Shown here piece by piece: positions 18,301 to 21,986 of a stretch of DNA of 32,521 nucleotides. Within the stretch, counting starts at the first letter, position 1. Every line of letters begins with the position of its first letter. The stretch is taken from the NCBI RefSeq assembly GCF_000003815.2, contig NC_049985.1, forward strand, positions 22,191,465 to 22,223,985, given 5' to 3'. Origin of the DNA: Branchiostoma floridae. Lineage: Eukaryota > Chordata > Leptocardii > Amphioxiformes > Branchiostomatidae. The position numbers were made by a program, and so were the translations under genes. The notes beneath the pieces were generated by a model that saw only the letters and a list, made by a program, of their open reading frames with translations, made no database searches and was not told the DNA's origin.

Positions 18301-20110
18301 ACTTAGATGTCAAGATTATGATGCATACTAGCATACTTGATTATCTTTACATACATAAACCTAAGAAAATATTTGGGTGCACCCTGTGCACCCACTCAAT
18401 AAAATTGGGTGCACAGTTCCAATTTTGGGTGCACCTGGGTACACATGCACCCAGTATTTCGAGCCCTGATACATCACCGATCGGAGGTCGGGACCAGGCT
18501 AGTACATAGTTCACTCCATAGAGCCCTATCCATAGATGATGGTGATATGTGTATACATCAAAGAAAAACGACAATAGCAGCATAACTAAGCAACTTACCA
18601 ATGACTTGTGCACTTTTGACTGAGGATGAACTCGTAGGAGTTGCAGAAAGTCACTTGTGGTCAGCAACTAAAAAAAAATTATTTCACATGCATGAACCAT
18701 ATAGGGACTGAGAATAGTGCTCTGATACATGATATAGGTGACAAAACACATCAGGAAGAACAGACATACTTTGTCAATCAGAGTCAGAGTCAGTAATCTT
18801 TGATCTTGTCAATCAATCTTCAGTATAGCCATGTGACTGTTGATTATAAAAGGCTGGTCTCAGTCCTTTTCATAAACCAACTATGACCACTACTGCTCCA
18901 TCCTGTGGAGGAGTCCAGTGAGCTAAGAAATAGAGAGAGAGGTTGGGACTTGGGTTTAAAGTACTTAGTAAGTATTCGGAATGACCCTAAAGGGAGTTCA
19001 AAAACAACAACTGGTATAACGGACTTACAATGTAATACCGTCACACAACAGTAGATTATTTCTAGAGTTCCTACACATGGAAACTTTTGACTGTTACAAA
19101 TGAGAAGCTATACACATTATGTATAGCTATACTAATAGGACAAGGTAACACTTCTTGGAAGGGGAAAGTTGAGCAGCAATGGTCATTAAGTGGGTTCATA
19201 AACTAGTGTTGTGTTAAATGGCTGTAAAATTGTATCATACCTGATCCCGTGAGATCCCACTCTCTGGAAGGAAGACTGACAGGGTGTAGTCATAGCTGCA
19301 CTTCTGAAGGTGGTCCGCTACCAGGCTGTTGGCTGCTCTATGCAGCAGCGACCCTCCCTCTGGAATTTCGACAGGCCTAGGAACCCGTTCTGAACGTCCG
19401 CTGGACCTCAGCTCTGTGATCAGCTTGTTCCTGAGTTGACTCTATAAAAGACATAAGAGACATGAAGGTGTGCCAAAAAGCAGTTACTCAAGCAATGTTT
19501 TTGGAAACGGTCAGGCATTTCAGATAGAATCCACTATCTTTCATCAGTGACACTGAAGCGATCTGGAAGAAACCGGTCTTTTATAACCTAATTATGAATG
19601 ACGACAATTTTTTTTTCCAAACTCATATCCAGTTGCTTGAGTAACTGCTTTTTGGCATATCTTATTACCTGGATGCCTAATCTTCATTGACGTAGACATG
19701 AAGGTGTTTTAAAACTTCTGTTCATTACAGTACCTTATACTAGTAATAGATTGTAAAAATCCTTATAATTTTCAAATCCCTCTTACTCTTTCAAATGGTT
19801 TAATGAGATTTTTTCTGAGTATTGCTTTCCGCTCTACAAGTGGAACGCAGAAATGCATATTTGATCTCTGACAAATAACATTTCCGATAAATCTATCATA
19901 ACACGTAACACAAACATTTGACATTTGATACGTTGAAAGGTGCTGACTTTTTGTTCTCTTAAGTTTCCTTTCTGAAAAGTGGTATGTCTCAAGATGATAA
20001 GAATAAGCACCTTTAAGGAATCTAGCAGTCCTCTCTCCTTGAAGGTGTGGTAGAGCTGCTGCCTCAGGTCTTCTGCACTCATGGAGTCCTCACGTGAGGA
20101 ATTCATGTTC
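225..20110 (-). CDS. OFD1: OFD1 centriole and basal-body protein, 22 coding exons, 3' end off the window
   Basis: OFD1 is a centriolar and centriolar-satellite protein needed for distal centriole structure and ciliogenesis. Reading down the minus strand from the Met codon at 20106-20104, 22 exons join with matching phases into about 809 residues (human OFD1 is about 1,010). Residues about 11-43 form the LisH dimerisation motif (DLRQQLYHTFKERGLLDSLK). Residues 60-100 include SLVADHLQKCSYDY and FLPESGISRDQ, both close to human OFD1. Residues about 165-560 are charged coiled coil. A conserved junction reads ALQNEIYRNPKPSVINR. The tail from residue 577 is rich in Ser, Pro and Arg, with one more short coiled stretch. 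The exon coordinates are listed as separate entries. The Met exon has a splice acceptor four bases upstream of ATG, so at least one 5' UTR exon remains unidentified. The stop codon and the last 150-200 residues should lie left of position 225. Family identity rests on several colinear matches recalled from human OFD1. Confidence 0.93.
863..1040 (-). CDS. OFD1: OFD1 exon 21 (disordered tail)
   Basis: Acceptor tccaacag, 178 nt, donor gtcagg, phase 1/2. It encodes SYTSTIPSPIRGSDDHPRPL and then EVTTWSPEETLGPSRTQ, a Ser/Pro-rich low-complexity tail. It is assigned by splice phase and GC-rich coding character, because the sequence is not conserved. Confidence 0.72.
1835..2009 (-). CDS. OFD1: OFD1 exon 20
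   Basis: Acceptor ccacacag, 175 nt, donor gtagga, phase 0/1. It reads NLEKTYQTYQQRM, matching LEKAFRSYHRR in human, and then a Pro/Thr-rich disordered segment (HTSPPRPVHHVSWAEPPQTR). Confidence 0.85.
2803..3037 (-). CDS. OFD1: OFD1 exon 19 (Ser/Arg-rich linker, short coil)
   Basis: Acceptor ctgtccag, 235 nt, donor gtaatt, phase 2/0. It encodes a polar linker (HRSSTPSSDDDLLRPSNSD, then GRGSRPDRS) followed by FIEETKQRFLELEREAE. The last part matches the human [20 protein letters not shown] helix. Confidence 0.88.
3497..3545 (-). CDS. OFD1: OFD1 exon 18, short (49 nt)
   Basis: Acceptor tgcctccag, 49 nt, donor gtaagc, phase 1/2. It encodes ALQNEIYRNPKPSVIN followed by a split Arg/Ser codon. The human counterpart is ALENEVYCNPKQSVID, making this one of the clearest matches despite the exon's size. 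Confidence 0.93.
3889..4000 (-). CDS. OFD1: OFD1 exon 17 (coiled coil)
   Basis: Acceptor tacttcag, 112 nt, donor gttagt, phase 0/1. It reads VSRSNELRRRHDEQTRLL and then REVADLRLALQQTQL, strongly like QVADLKLQLKQTQTAL in human OFD1. Confidence 0.92.
4859..5022 (-). CDS. OFD1: OFD1 exon 16 (coiled coil)
   Basis: Acceptor atactgcag, 164 nt, donor gtggga, phase 1/0. It reads LEKLLQEERDRASHPPADML and then VLQAELQRERERLSQDKAV. Human has the equivalent PELAVFQKELRKAEKAIV pattern, a short loop then coiled coil. Confidence 0.87.
5148..5515. repeat. 18-bp tandem array in OFD1 intron 15
   Basis: About 20 degenerate copies of a 17-19 bp unit close to GTAGTGTCCGTACCCCT, varying at CCGT/CCAT. The array lies between OFD1 exons 15 and 16. 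Its minus strand yields a spurious open frame of repeated Gly-Thr-Asp-like residues. Confidence 0.85.
5544..5587 (-). CDS. OFD1: OFD1 exon 15, short (44 nt)
   Basis: Acceptor ctcctccag, 44 nt, donor gtaagt, phase 2/1. It encodes KLAEMGNDHQQEKS. Sequence similarity is weak at this length, so support comes from clean splice sites and phase fit with both neighbours. Confidence 0.75.
5797..5864 (-). CDS. OFD1: OFD1 exon 14 (coiled coil)
   Basis: Acceptor gtccacag, 68 nt, donor gtcagc, phase 0/2. It encodes MGDLRHIKEEAALLQREL and then DSAN. It is colinear with EMSDYSLLKEEKLELLAQN of human OFD1. Confidence 0.83.
6470..7530. repeat. Degenerate tandem array in OFD1 intron 13, interrupted by a MITE
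   Basis: Repeats of roughly 50-70 bp share the core GTGTAACAGTGGTGTACTG or GTTATGTACTGGACACC followed by AGCAGAACA and AAAGAGAGG. A higher-order 144-bp period is visible: the block starting TGTGTAACAGTGG recurs at 6964 and 7108. The array is split by the element at 6555-6963. Confidence 0.8.
6555..6963. mobile_element. hAT-like MITE, AGGTCC family, copy 1, with 8-bp target duplication
   Basis: The ends are TAGGGGTGGGTACCGGTAC on the left and, inverted, TAGGGCTGGGTATCGGTA near the right. The left interior has dense AGGTCC/AGGTTC copies. TGTGTAAC flanks both sides (6547-6554 and 6964-6971). An uninterrupted version of the target exists at 7101-7125. TAGGGGTGGG ends and 8-bp duplications are typical of hAT elements. 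There is no coding capacity. Confidence 0.82.
7636..7713 (-). CDS. OFD1: OFD1 exon 13 (coiled coil)
   Basis: Acceptor ccttccag, 26 codons, donor gtatgg, phase 0/0. It reads RDLEAKDRDMSYTTKQNQVL and then QERLRE. The TKQNQVL core matches ITKQNHMLNEK in human OFD1. The true exon starts upstream of the internal Met. Confidence 0.87.
8033..8270 (+). repeat. Dispersed repeat shared with 24955-25210 (copy 1)
   Basis: Colinear with the reverse complement of 24955-25210. Shared stretches include CAACTCTCAACCA, AACCACAGATGA-like and GGAGAAGG followed by GGAGGCCATG. No coding or terminal repeat seen. It lies in OFD1 intron 12. Confidence 0.62.
8309..8400 (-). CDS. OFD1: OFD1 exon 12 (coiled coil)
   Basis: Acceptor ttacacag, 92 nt, donor gtaaca, phase 1/0. 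It reads EEARHLAEERTAQTRVKEEL and then RETTAGLKQLE, a heptad-rich charged segment in register with human residues around LIEDERKNKEKAVHLQEEL. Confidence 0.87.
8472..8824 (+). mobile_element. MITE, GGTGCACC family, copy A
   Basis: Starts CAGGGCTTGAAATTC and ends near GGTGCCCTG, a decayed form of TTTCGAGCCCTG. GGTGCACTGGTGCACCC clusters lie near both ends. The interior matches copy C (for example GAATGTCAGAAAA and CAAATTCTTAAACAA). Terminal repeats are degraded and no target duplication was found. It is in OFD1 intron 11. Confidence 0.78.
9026..9099 (-). CDS. OFD1: OFD1 exon 11 (coiled coil)
   Basis: Acceptor tgaaacag, 74 nt, donor gtgagt, phase 2/1. It encodes YKLEVKGQYVKILQEEEER and then EARNR. 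The donor choice after AGGG is set by the phase of the next exon. Confidence 0.85.
9206..9390. repeat. Dispersed repeat, CCTGTCTATAGTGACCACC family, copy 1
   Basis: Contains GTAAAGGTGACCACCTACAC, CCTGTCTATAGTGACCACC and TTTTATCAGTCCCCT, shared in order with 22393-22593. The ends look like inverted GTCAAACCTGT/ACAGTTAAAC. It lies in OFD1 intron 10. Confidence 0.7.
9515..9807 (-). mobile_element. hAT-like MITE, GACGGA family, copy 1
   Basis: The right end is GCTGGCTAGAACCCTG, with GACGGA/GGACGG motifs within about 100 bp. The left end begins CAGTTTTCTTGCCC and is diverged. GTGTAGAT (9507-9514) and TTGTAGAT (9808-9815) form a 7/8 target duplication. The interior matches the 26557 copy inverted (TAGATCTAGACC, CATTTTGAGG). 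It lies in OFD1 intron 10. Confidence 0.75.
9867..9986 (-). CDS. OFD1: OFD1 exon 10 (coiled coil)
   Basis: Acceptor cgttacag, 120 nt, donor gtaagc, phase 2/2. It reads AVQIEQDKMKSLEENIHRRE and then NIEETYEKRLNNEMM. This aligns with human [20 protein letters not shown]. Confidence 0.9.
10152..11876. repeat. 43/53-bp minisatellite, about 38 units
   Basis: The base unit is 43 bp (GGACAGACCGTTATGCCTGT, then GTGTGGATGGTGTTCAGCAC and CAG). A 53-bp variant carries a GGCCTACTGGTA insertion and recurs at about 10255, 10300, 10790 and four times at 11185-11370. I counted 38 GTTCAGCACC-like cores. The last units form a 129-bp three-unit higher-order repeat (starts 11621 and 11750). Because 43 is not a multiple of 3 and the unit has no plus-strand stops, all three plus frames stay open for hundreds of codons. 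It lies wholly in OFD1 intron 9 and is read as non-coding. Confidence 0.95.
12243..12349 (-). CDS. OFD1: OFD1 exon 9 (coiled coil)
   Basis: Acceptor gttctag, 107 nt, donor gtaagg, phase 0/2. It reads IQDKEMHAQRQAILEELETV and then RNREAQARREAEVND, matching [23 protein letters not shown] of human OFD1. Confidence 0.9.
12662..12690. repeat. Perfect 13-bp hairpin
   Basis: AAGGAGGTTATAT, loop CTC, then the exact inverted copy ending AACCTCCTT. It lies in OFD1 intron 8 inside a diverged copy of the 19471 repeat family. Confidence 0.8.
12803..14252. mobile_element. 1.45-kb element with inverted ends and subterminal AATAAACATACC repeats
   Basis: The left end is TACTCTCATGTCCCTAATAA and the right end is its inverted copy, continuing into AAC(A/G)TACC. 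Subterminal motif AATAAACATACCCCCCGGA is repeated four times at 12824-12905, and related AATAAACGTACC motifs occur at 14158-14235. The interior has no recognisable transposase. An open frame at 13494-13877 matches nothing I know. The element fills most of OFD1 intron 8. Superfamily not assigned, and no target duplication was found. Confidence 0.68.
14258..14341 (-). CDS. OFD1: OFD1 exon 8 (coiled coil)
   Basis: Acceptor cccatcag, 28 codons, donor gtcagt, phase 0/0. It reads LEQEYRTKSDALLARERNAI and then ERLQKQQE, close to [22 protein letters not shown] in human. The donor directly abuts the terminal repeat of the 12803-14252 element. Confidence 0.9.
14421..14736 (-). mobile_element. MITE, GGTGCACC family, copy B
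   Basis: Starts CAGGACTCGAAATACTGGG and ends ATTTCGAGCCCTG, inverted relative to copies A and C. GCCTGG flanks both ends (14415-14420 and 14737-14742), a possible 5-6 bp target duplication. Clusters of TGCACCCA occur near both ends. It lies in OFD1 intron 7. Confidence 0.82.
14820..15296. mobile_element. hAT-like MITE, AGGTCC family, copy 2 (inverted relative to copy 1)
   Basis: The left end begins TAAGGGTCGGTACTGGTAC. The right end, read inverted, begins TAGGGGTGTGCACATGTAC. AGGTCC-type motifs cluster at 15200-15260. The interior matches copy 1 in inverse orientation (for example TTACTATAAAC and TTCACTCTTGTT). I found no clean target duplication. It lies in OFD1 intron 7. Confidence 0.72.
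15376..15465 (-). CDS. OFD1: OFD1 exon 7 (coiled coil)
   Basis: Acceptor tttcttag, 30 codons, donor gtaagg, phase 0/0. It reads VAHFKETELVRMKLEEKEK and then TRREMDAMRRE. It aligns with the human [20 protein letters not shown] segment. Confidence 0.9.
15600..15945 (+). repeat. Dispersed repeat shared with 27175-27530 (copy 1)
   Basis: Shared landmarks in order are AAAGCAGCTGCAAAATGAGC, GTGTGTAA followed by CATTTGT, CCTGACCAC, TAATGAAGGCA, and AATCAAATCAACATGGCCTA. It lies in OFD1 intron 6. Confidence 0.65.
16064..16275. repeat. Repeat with TACTGTAAATGCAGAAA ends and CTGCGAA motifs
   Basis: Begins TTACTGTAAATGCAGAAATG and ends AAATGCGTAAACTTTAAAAC plus AGTA. Internal copies of CACTGCGAACA, TACTGCGAAATTAAAACCAC and CTACTGCGAAATTAAAT form an imperfect array. 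It resembles a non-autonomous DNA transposon, but this is inferred from structure alone. It lies in OFD1 intron 6. Confidence 0.55.
16314..16456 (-). CDS. OFD1: OFD1 exon 6 (coiled coil begins)
   Basis: Acceptor ttgtttag, 143 nt, donor gtaggc, phase 1/0. It reads DKLRSVDERFSVQRDQ, then FQRKVDERARSQVKQE. This matches the human stretch EKLQLIDDQF and is locally GC-richer than the flanking introns. Confidence 0.9.
16590..16740. repeat. Possible dispersed repeat fragment (GGGATCTTTAAAGTACTC type)
   Basis: GTGGGATCTTTAAAGTACTC, then GGGACCTCTAGCTGAGGTCC, CATCCAAAAGGAC resembles a repeat motif seen in many aquatic animal genomes (GGGATCTTT, GGGACCTC, CCATCCGAAAGGAC). It contains an internal GGGACCTCTAGCTGAGGTCC palindrome. 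Recognition is from memory only. Confidence 0.4.
17082..17192 (-). CDS. OFD1: OFD1 exon 5
   Basis: Acceptor tcatacag, 111 nt, donor gtaagg, phase 1/1. It encodes GFLWQLLCELTSALPQG and then EDIGCQTDATTLPPSASL. The C-x-T-(D/Q)-T cluster corresponds to the CNMETQTSS segment of human OFD1 just before the coiled coil. Confidence 0.88.
17302..17409. mobile_element. Foldback element with an inner hairpin, copy 1
   Basis: Outer arms pair TAGCCTAGAGTTAAGGCTT with the inverted form of AAGCGCAACACAGCTTGACT. Inside, 17346-17376 is a perfect 13-bp stem (CAAAGGTCTGCTT) with a 5-nt loop. It lies in OFD1 intron 4. The copy at 20599 has the same outer arms. Confidence 0.72.
17492..17823. mobile_element. MITE with the same ends but a GTGCAGGT motif
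   Basis: The terminal inverted repeats are CAGGGCTCGAAATA and TATTTCGAGCCCTG. CACTG flanks both sides (17487-17491 and 17824-17828). The subterminal layout parallels the GGTGCACC family, but the repeated motif is GTGCAGGT, as in GTGCAGGTAAAATTGGAGC. It lies in OFD1 intron 4, just downstream of the microexon. Confidence 0.82.
17874..17901 (-). CDS. OFD1: OFD1 exon 4, a 28-nt microexon
   Basis: Acceptor ccttgcag, then 28 nt, then donor gttggt. It encodes IGKLPGSSK plus the first base of the next Gly codon. Phase 0 in and phase 1 out fit both neighbours, and the joined product reads SSK-GFLWQLLCEL, colinear with KGFLMHFLKEL in human. A second in-exon AG at 17899-17898 would break the downstream phase. 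Confidence 0.8.
18099..18468 (+). mobile_element. MITE, GGTGCACC family, copy C
   Basis: Starts CAGGGCTCAAAATTC and ends TATTTCGAGCCCTG. ATACA flanks both ends (18094-18098 and 18469-18473), suggesting a 5-bp target duplication. At least nine GGTGCAC-type motifs lie in the outer 80-100 bp of each side. It lies in OFD1 intron 3. Confidence 0.85.
18599..18667 (-). CDS. OFD1: OFD1 exon 3
   Basis: Exon of 23 codons, phase 0/0, with a poly-pyrimidine acceptor (ttttttag) and a gtaagt donor. It reads LLTTSDFLQLLRVHPQSKVH plus KSL, matching the human segment in which DLLQLIKINP is followed by LYKSL. Confidence 0.9.
19241..19441 (-). CDS. OFD1: OFD1 exon 2 (end of LisH, conserved N-terminal block)
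   Basis: Exon of 67 codons, phase 0 on both sides, between a ttatag acceptor and a gtatga donor. It reads SQLRNKLITELRSSGRSE and later SLVADHLQKCSYDYTLSVF, the strongest block of similarity to vertebrate OFD1. No long open frame covers it because the flanking intron carries stops. Confidence 0.92.
19471..19657. mobile_element. Short MITE with perfect 25-bp terminal inverted repeats
   Basis: The left arm is 19471-19495, beginning TGCCAAAAAGCAG. The right arm is 19633-19657 and is an exact inverted copy. Related, more decayed sequence is at about 12545-12740 (TTGCTTGAGTAACTG) and about 23725-23822 (with the GACATTTCAGATA-type interior). It lies in OFD1 intron 1. Confidence 0.8.
20011..20110 (-). 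CDS. OFD1: OFD1 exon 1 (start Met, LisH)
   Basis: Coding starts at ATG 20106-20104 and runs 32 codons to AAG before a gtgctt donor. Residues MNSSREDSMSAEDL and then RQQLYHTFKERGLLDSLK form the first helix of the LisH motif. An AG acceptor (ctccag) sits at 20112-20111, so four bases of 5' UTR belong to this exon and an upstream non-coding exon is implied. Confidence 0.92.
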
Positions 20111-20438
20111 CTGGAGAATGATGCAAAGAGACAAAGGAATAAGTAAAATTATAACTAAAATGCACAAATTATCATGCAAGGGATATGTCTGTAGCCGCCA
20201 CGCATCAACCACTGATGCATGCGAACGATTGATTGGATATTATGGGTGTGCAACACTTTCATTTATTTCTTGATAATTTTAGGGTACACATAAAAATGTG
20301 GTGTTTTTTTTAGTTTTGTTCTTAGACTAACACAATTTCATCATGTGCTTTGTTTATGAAGGTTAGACATCCAGGTAAACAATATTCAAATATAATTCAA
20401 TCTCTATAACTGGATTTAAAAAATGGATATTTACTTCC

Positions 20439-20538
20439 NNNNNNNNNNNNNNNNNNNNNNNNNNNNNNNNNNNNNNNNNNNNNNNNNNNNNNNNNNNNNN
20501 NNNNNNNNNNNNNNNNNNNNNNNNNNNNNNNNNNNNNN
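20439..20538. other. Assembly gap, 100 N
   Basis: Exactly 100 N, usually a placeholder of unknown true length. The OFD1 5' UTR exon may be hidden here. Confidence 0.98.
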
Positions 20539-20598
20539 TTTTAAAAACACATTCTGCTGACTTGTTACGAGTAGAAGCTTGGGCTAACTCAGTAGACT

Positions 20599-20674
20599 AG
20601 AGTCCAGTCTTGTCCGCTTTGGAAGGTCACGTAACCTTCGGGAGCAAACTAAAGCGAACAAGGCTGGACTCCAG
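20599..20674. mobile_element. Foldback element with an inner hairpin, copy 2
   Basis: Outer arms AGAGTCCAGTCTTGTCCGC and GCGAACAAGGCTGGACTCC pair with a few mismatches. The inner palindrome GAAGGTCACGTAACCTTC spans 20622-20639. It lies in the intergenic region between the two gene starts. Confidence 0.7.
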
Positions 20675-20752
20675 AGTATCATTTTAGCCTTTTTCTTAAG
20701 GCCATCATCAAAAAGGTCTAGTGGTTGTTCATTTTGCCAATCAATGCCTACT

Positions 20753-20799
20753 TAGTACTAGTACTAACAATTGCCTACTAGTACTAGTACTAGTACTAA
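20753..20799. repeat. ACTAGT-rich microsatellite
   Basis: Two runs of the (CTAGTA)n type, separated by AACAATTGCCT. Self-complementary, so it can form hairpins. Confidence 0.8.
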
Positions 20800-21822
20800 C
20801 AATAATCAATGTGTCTCTCTTTTGCTGTTCAAACTTATCCTTGTATAGGGTATCTGCTGTATTGGCAATGTGGCCCCAATACTCCTGCAACAGCTGCATG
20901 CTTTGTGCTTTACTGTCAAATGTTGTATGGTGATTATTGTGTAGGCAAGACATTGGTTCAGCCAAGGAGGTTAAAAAGGCTTTTTTGTAACCTTCTCAGG
21001 TTAGCCATGGAACCAGTAAAACAGTACAAGTTATCAAGAAAAAGAAATTAAACCACAACTTTAAAGCAATATTACATATGCTTATAATTATATATGCAGC
21101 CCCCCAAATGCTGCAATGCAAGAGAAAGTATACAATAGAGTTATACTGGAAATAAAATAATGCATATTGATTTTTTTAGGAAGTTTAGTGAATATTAACC
21201 ATCTTGTTCTTTGGCAGAATTCTGTTTGAAACTTGGACTTTGACCCTCCTTTTTTTAATTACCTGGGGTGTGGTACAGTATTTGTGTCAGGTGCTAGTCA
21301 CATGTAAATAGTCCTTTGCTGTAGCCAGGAAATGCTGTCAATATATTTTTGTCTTCTCAACTGTGACTGAGTCTACTCTGAAACTTCATAAACAGCAAAA
21401 TTAATAATAATCAGGACTATTTGGGGTACCAGCTTGCTACACCCTTATACGAAATACTCATTCAGTCATTGTGATGTATCCTTTTAGGCCAGTTGGCTAA
21501 AACTATAAAATTGCCTTAAAGTTTACGTTAGCTTTTTGTAACAGTCATACAAGTGCCAAAATTGCAGCTTTACATTGTGCTTGCACTATTGTCAGATCAG
21601 TGCTTTAACTGCTATCCCCAGGTATGTAATGCTAGTTTACCTTTATCCACGGGTGACCTATATCCATTGGAGAGGTTGGGTTGGAGATCTGTTTGGACAA
21701 GTCATATCTTTTCAGGGTGGCAAACTTACAGTGTATGTACCCTGGTGGAATTATGATAGGAGATGTTGTTTGTTAATAATTTTCAGGTGAGACACAATAC
21801 TAGTTCAACACCCGTATCCAAG

Positions 21823-21986
21823 ATGTGGAAGGCAGTGGTTACTGCAGCGGTTGCCTTCGTGCTGCTGTTCTGTCGGAGCAGCACACTTGATAACGGGCTG
21901 GCTCGGACCCCTCCCATGGGCTGGCTGGCCTGGGAGAGGTTCAGGTGCAATGTGGACTGTGTGGATGACCCATACAACTGTATCAG
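21823..21986 (+). CDS. NAGA: NAGA exon 1 (signal peptide, N-terminal signature)
   Basis: ATG at 21823 opens a hydrophobic leader and then [19 protein letters not shown], nearly identical to vertebrate NAGA. Donor gtcagt follows, phase 2. An in-frame upstream Met at 21763 was not used because the leader from 21823 has normal signal-peptide length and the extra residues are not conserved. Confidence 0.93.

Larger units (their letters stand above)
20111..21822. promoter_or_regulatory. Divergent intergenic region between OFD1 and NAGA
   Basis: The two genes point away from each other, with about 1.7 kb between their start codons. The interval holds the 100-base gap, the foldback element at 20599, an ACTAGT-rich microsatellite at about 20753-20799, and a truncated MITE end at about 21627. 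A possible 5' UTR acceptor (TTTTCAG at 21779-21785) precedes the NAGA start. The 5' UTR exons and promoters of both genes should lie here, but no core promoter element was recognised. Confidence 0.55.

Noticed and set aside
21763-21822. Upstream in-frame Met for NAGA
   Set aside because: It adds 20 unconserved residues and would bury the signal peptide. A likely 5' UTR acceptor also lies between the two Met codons.
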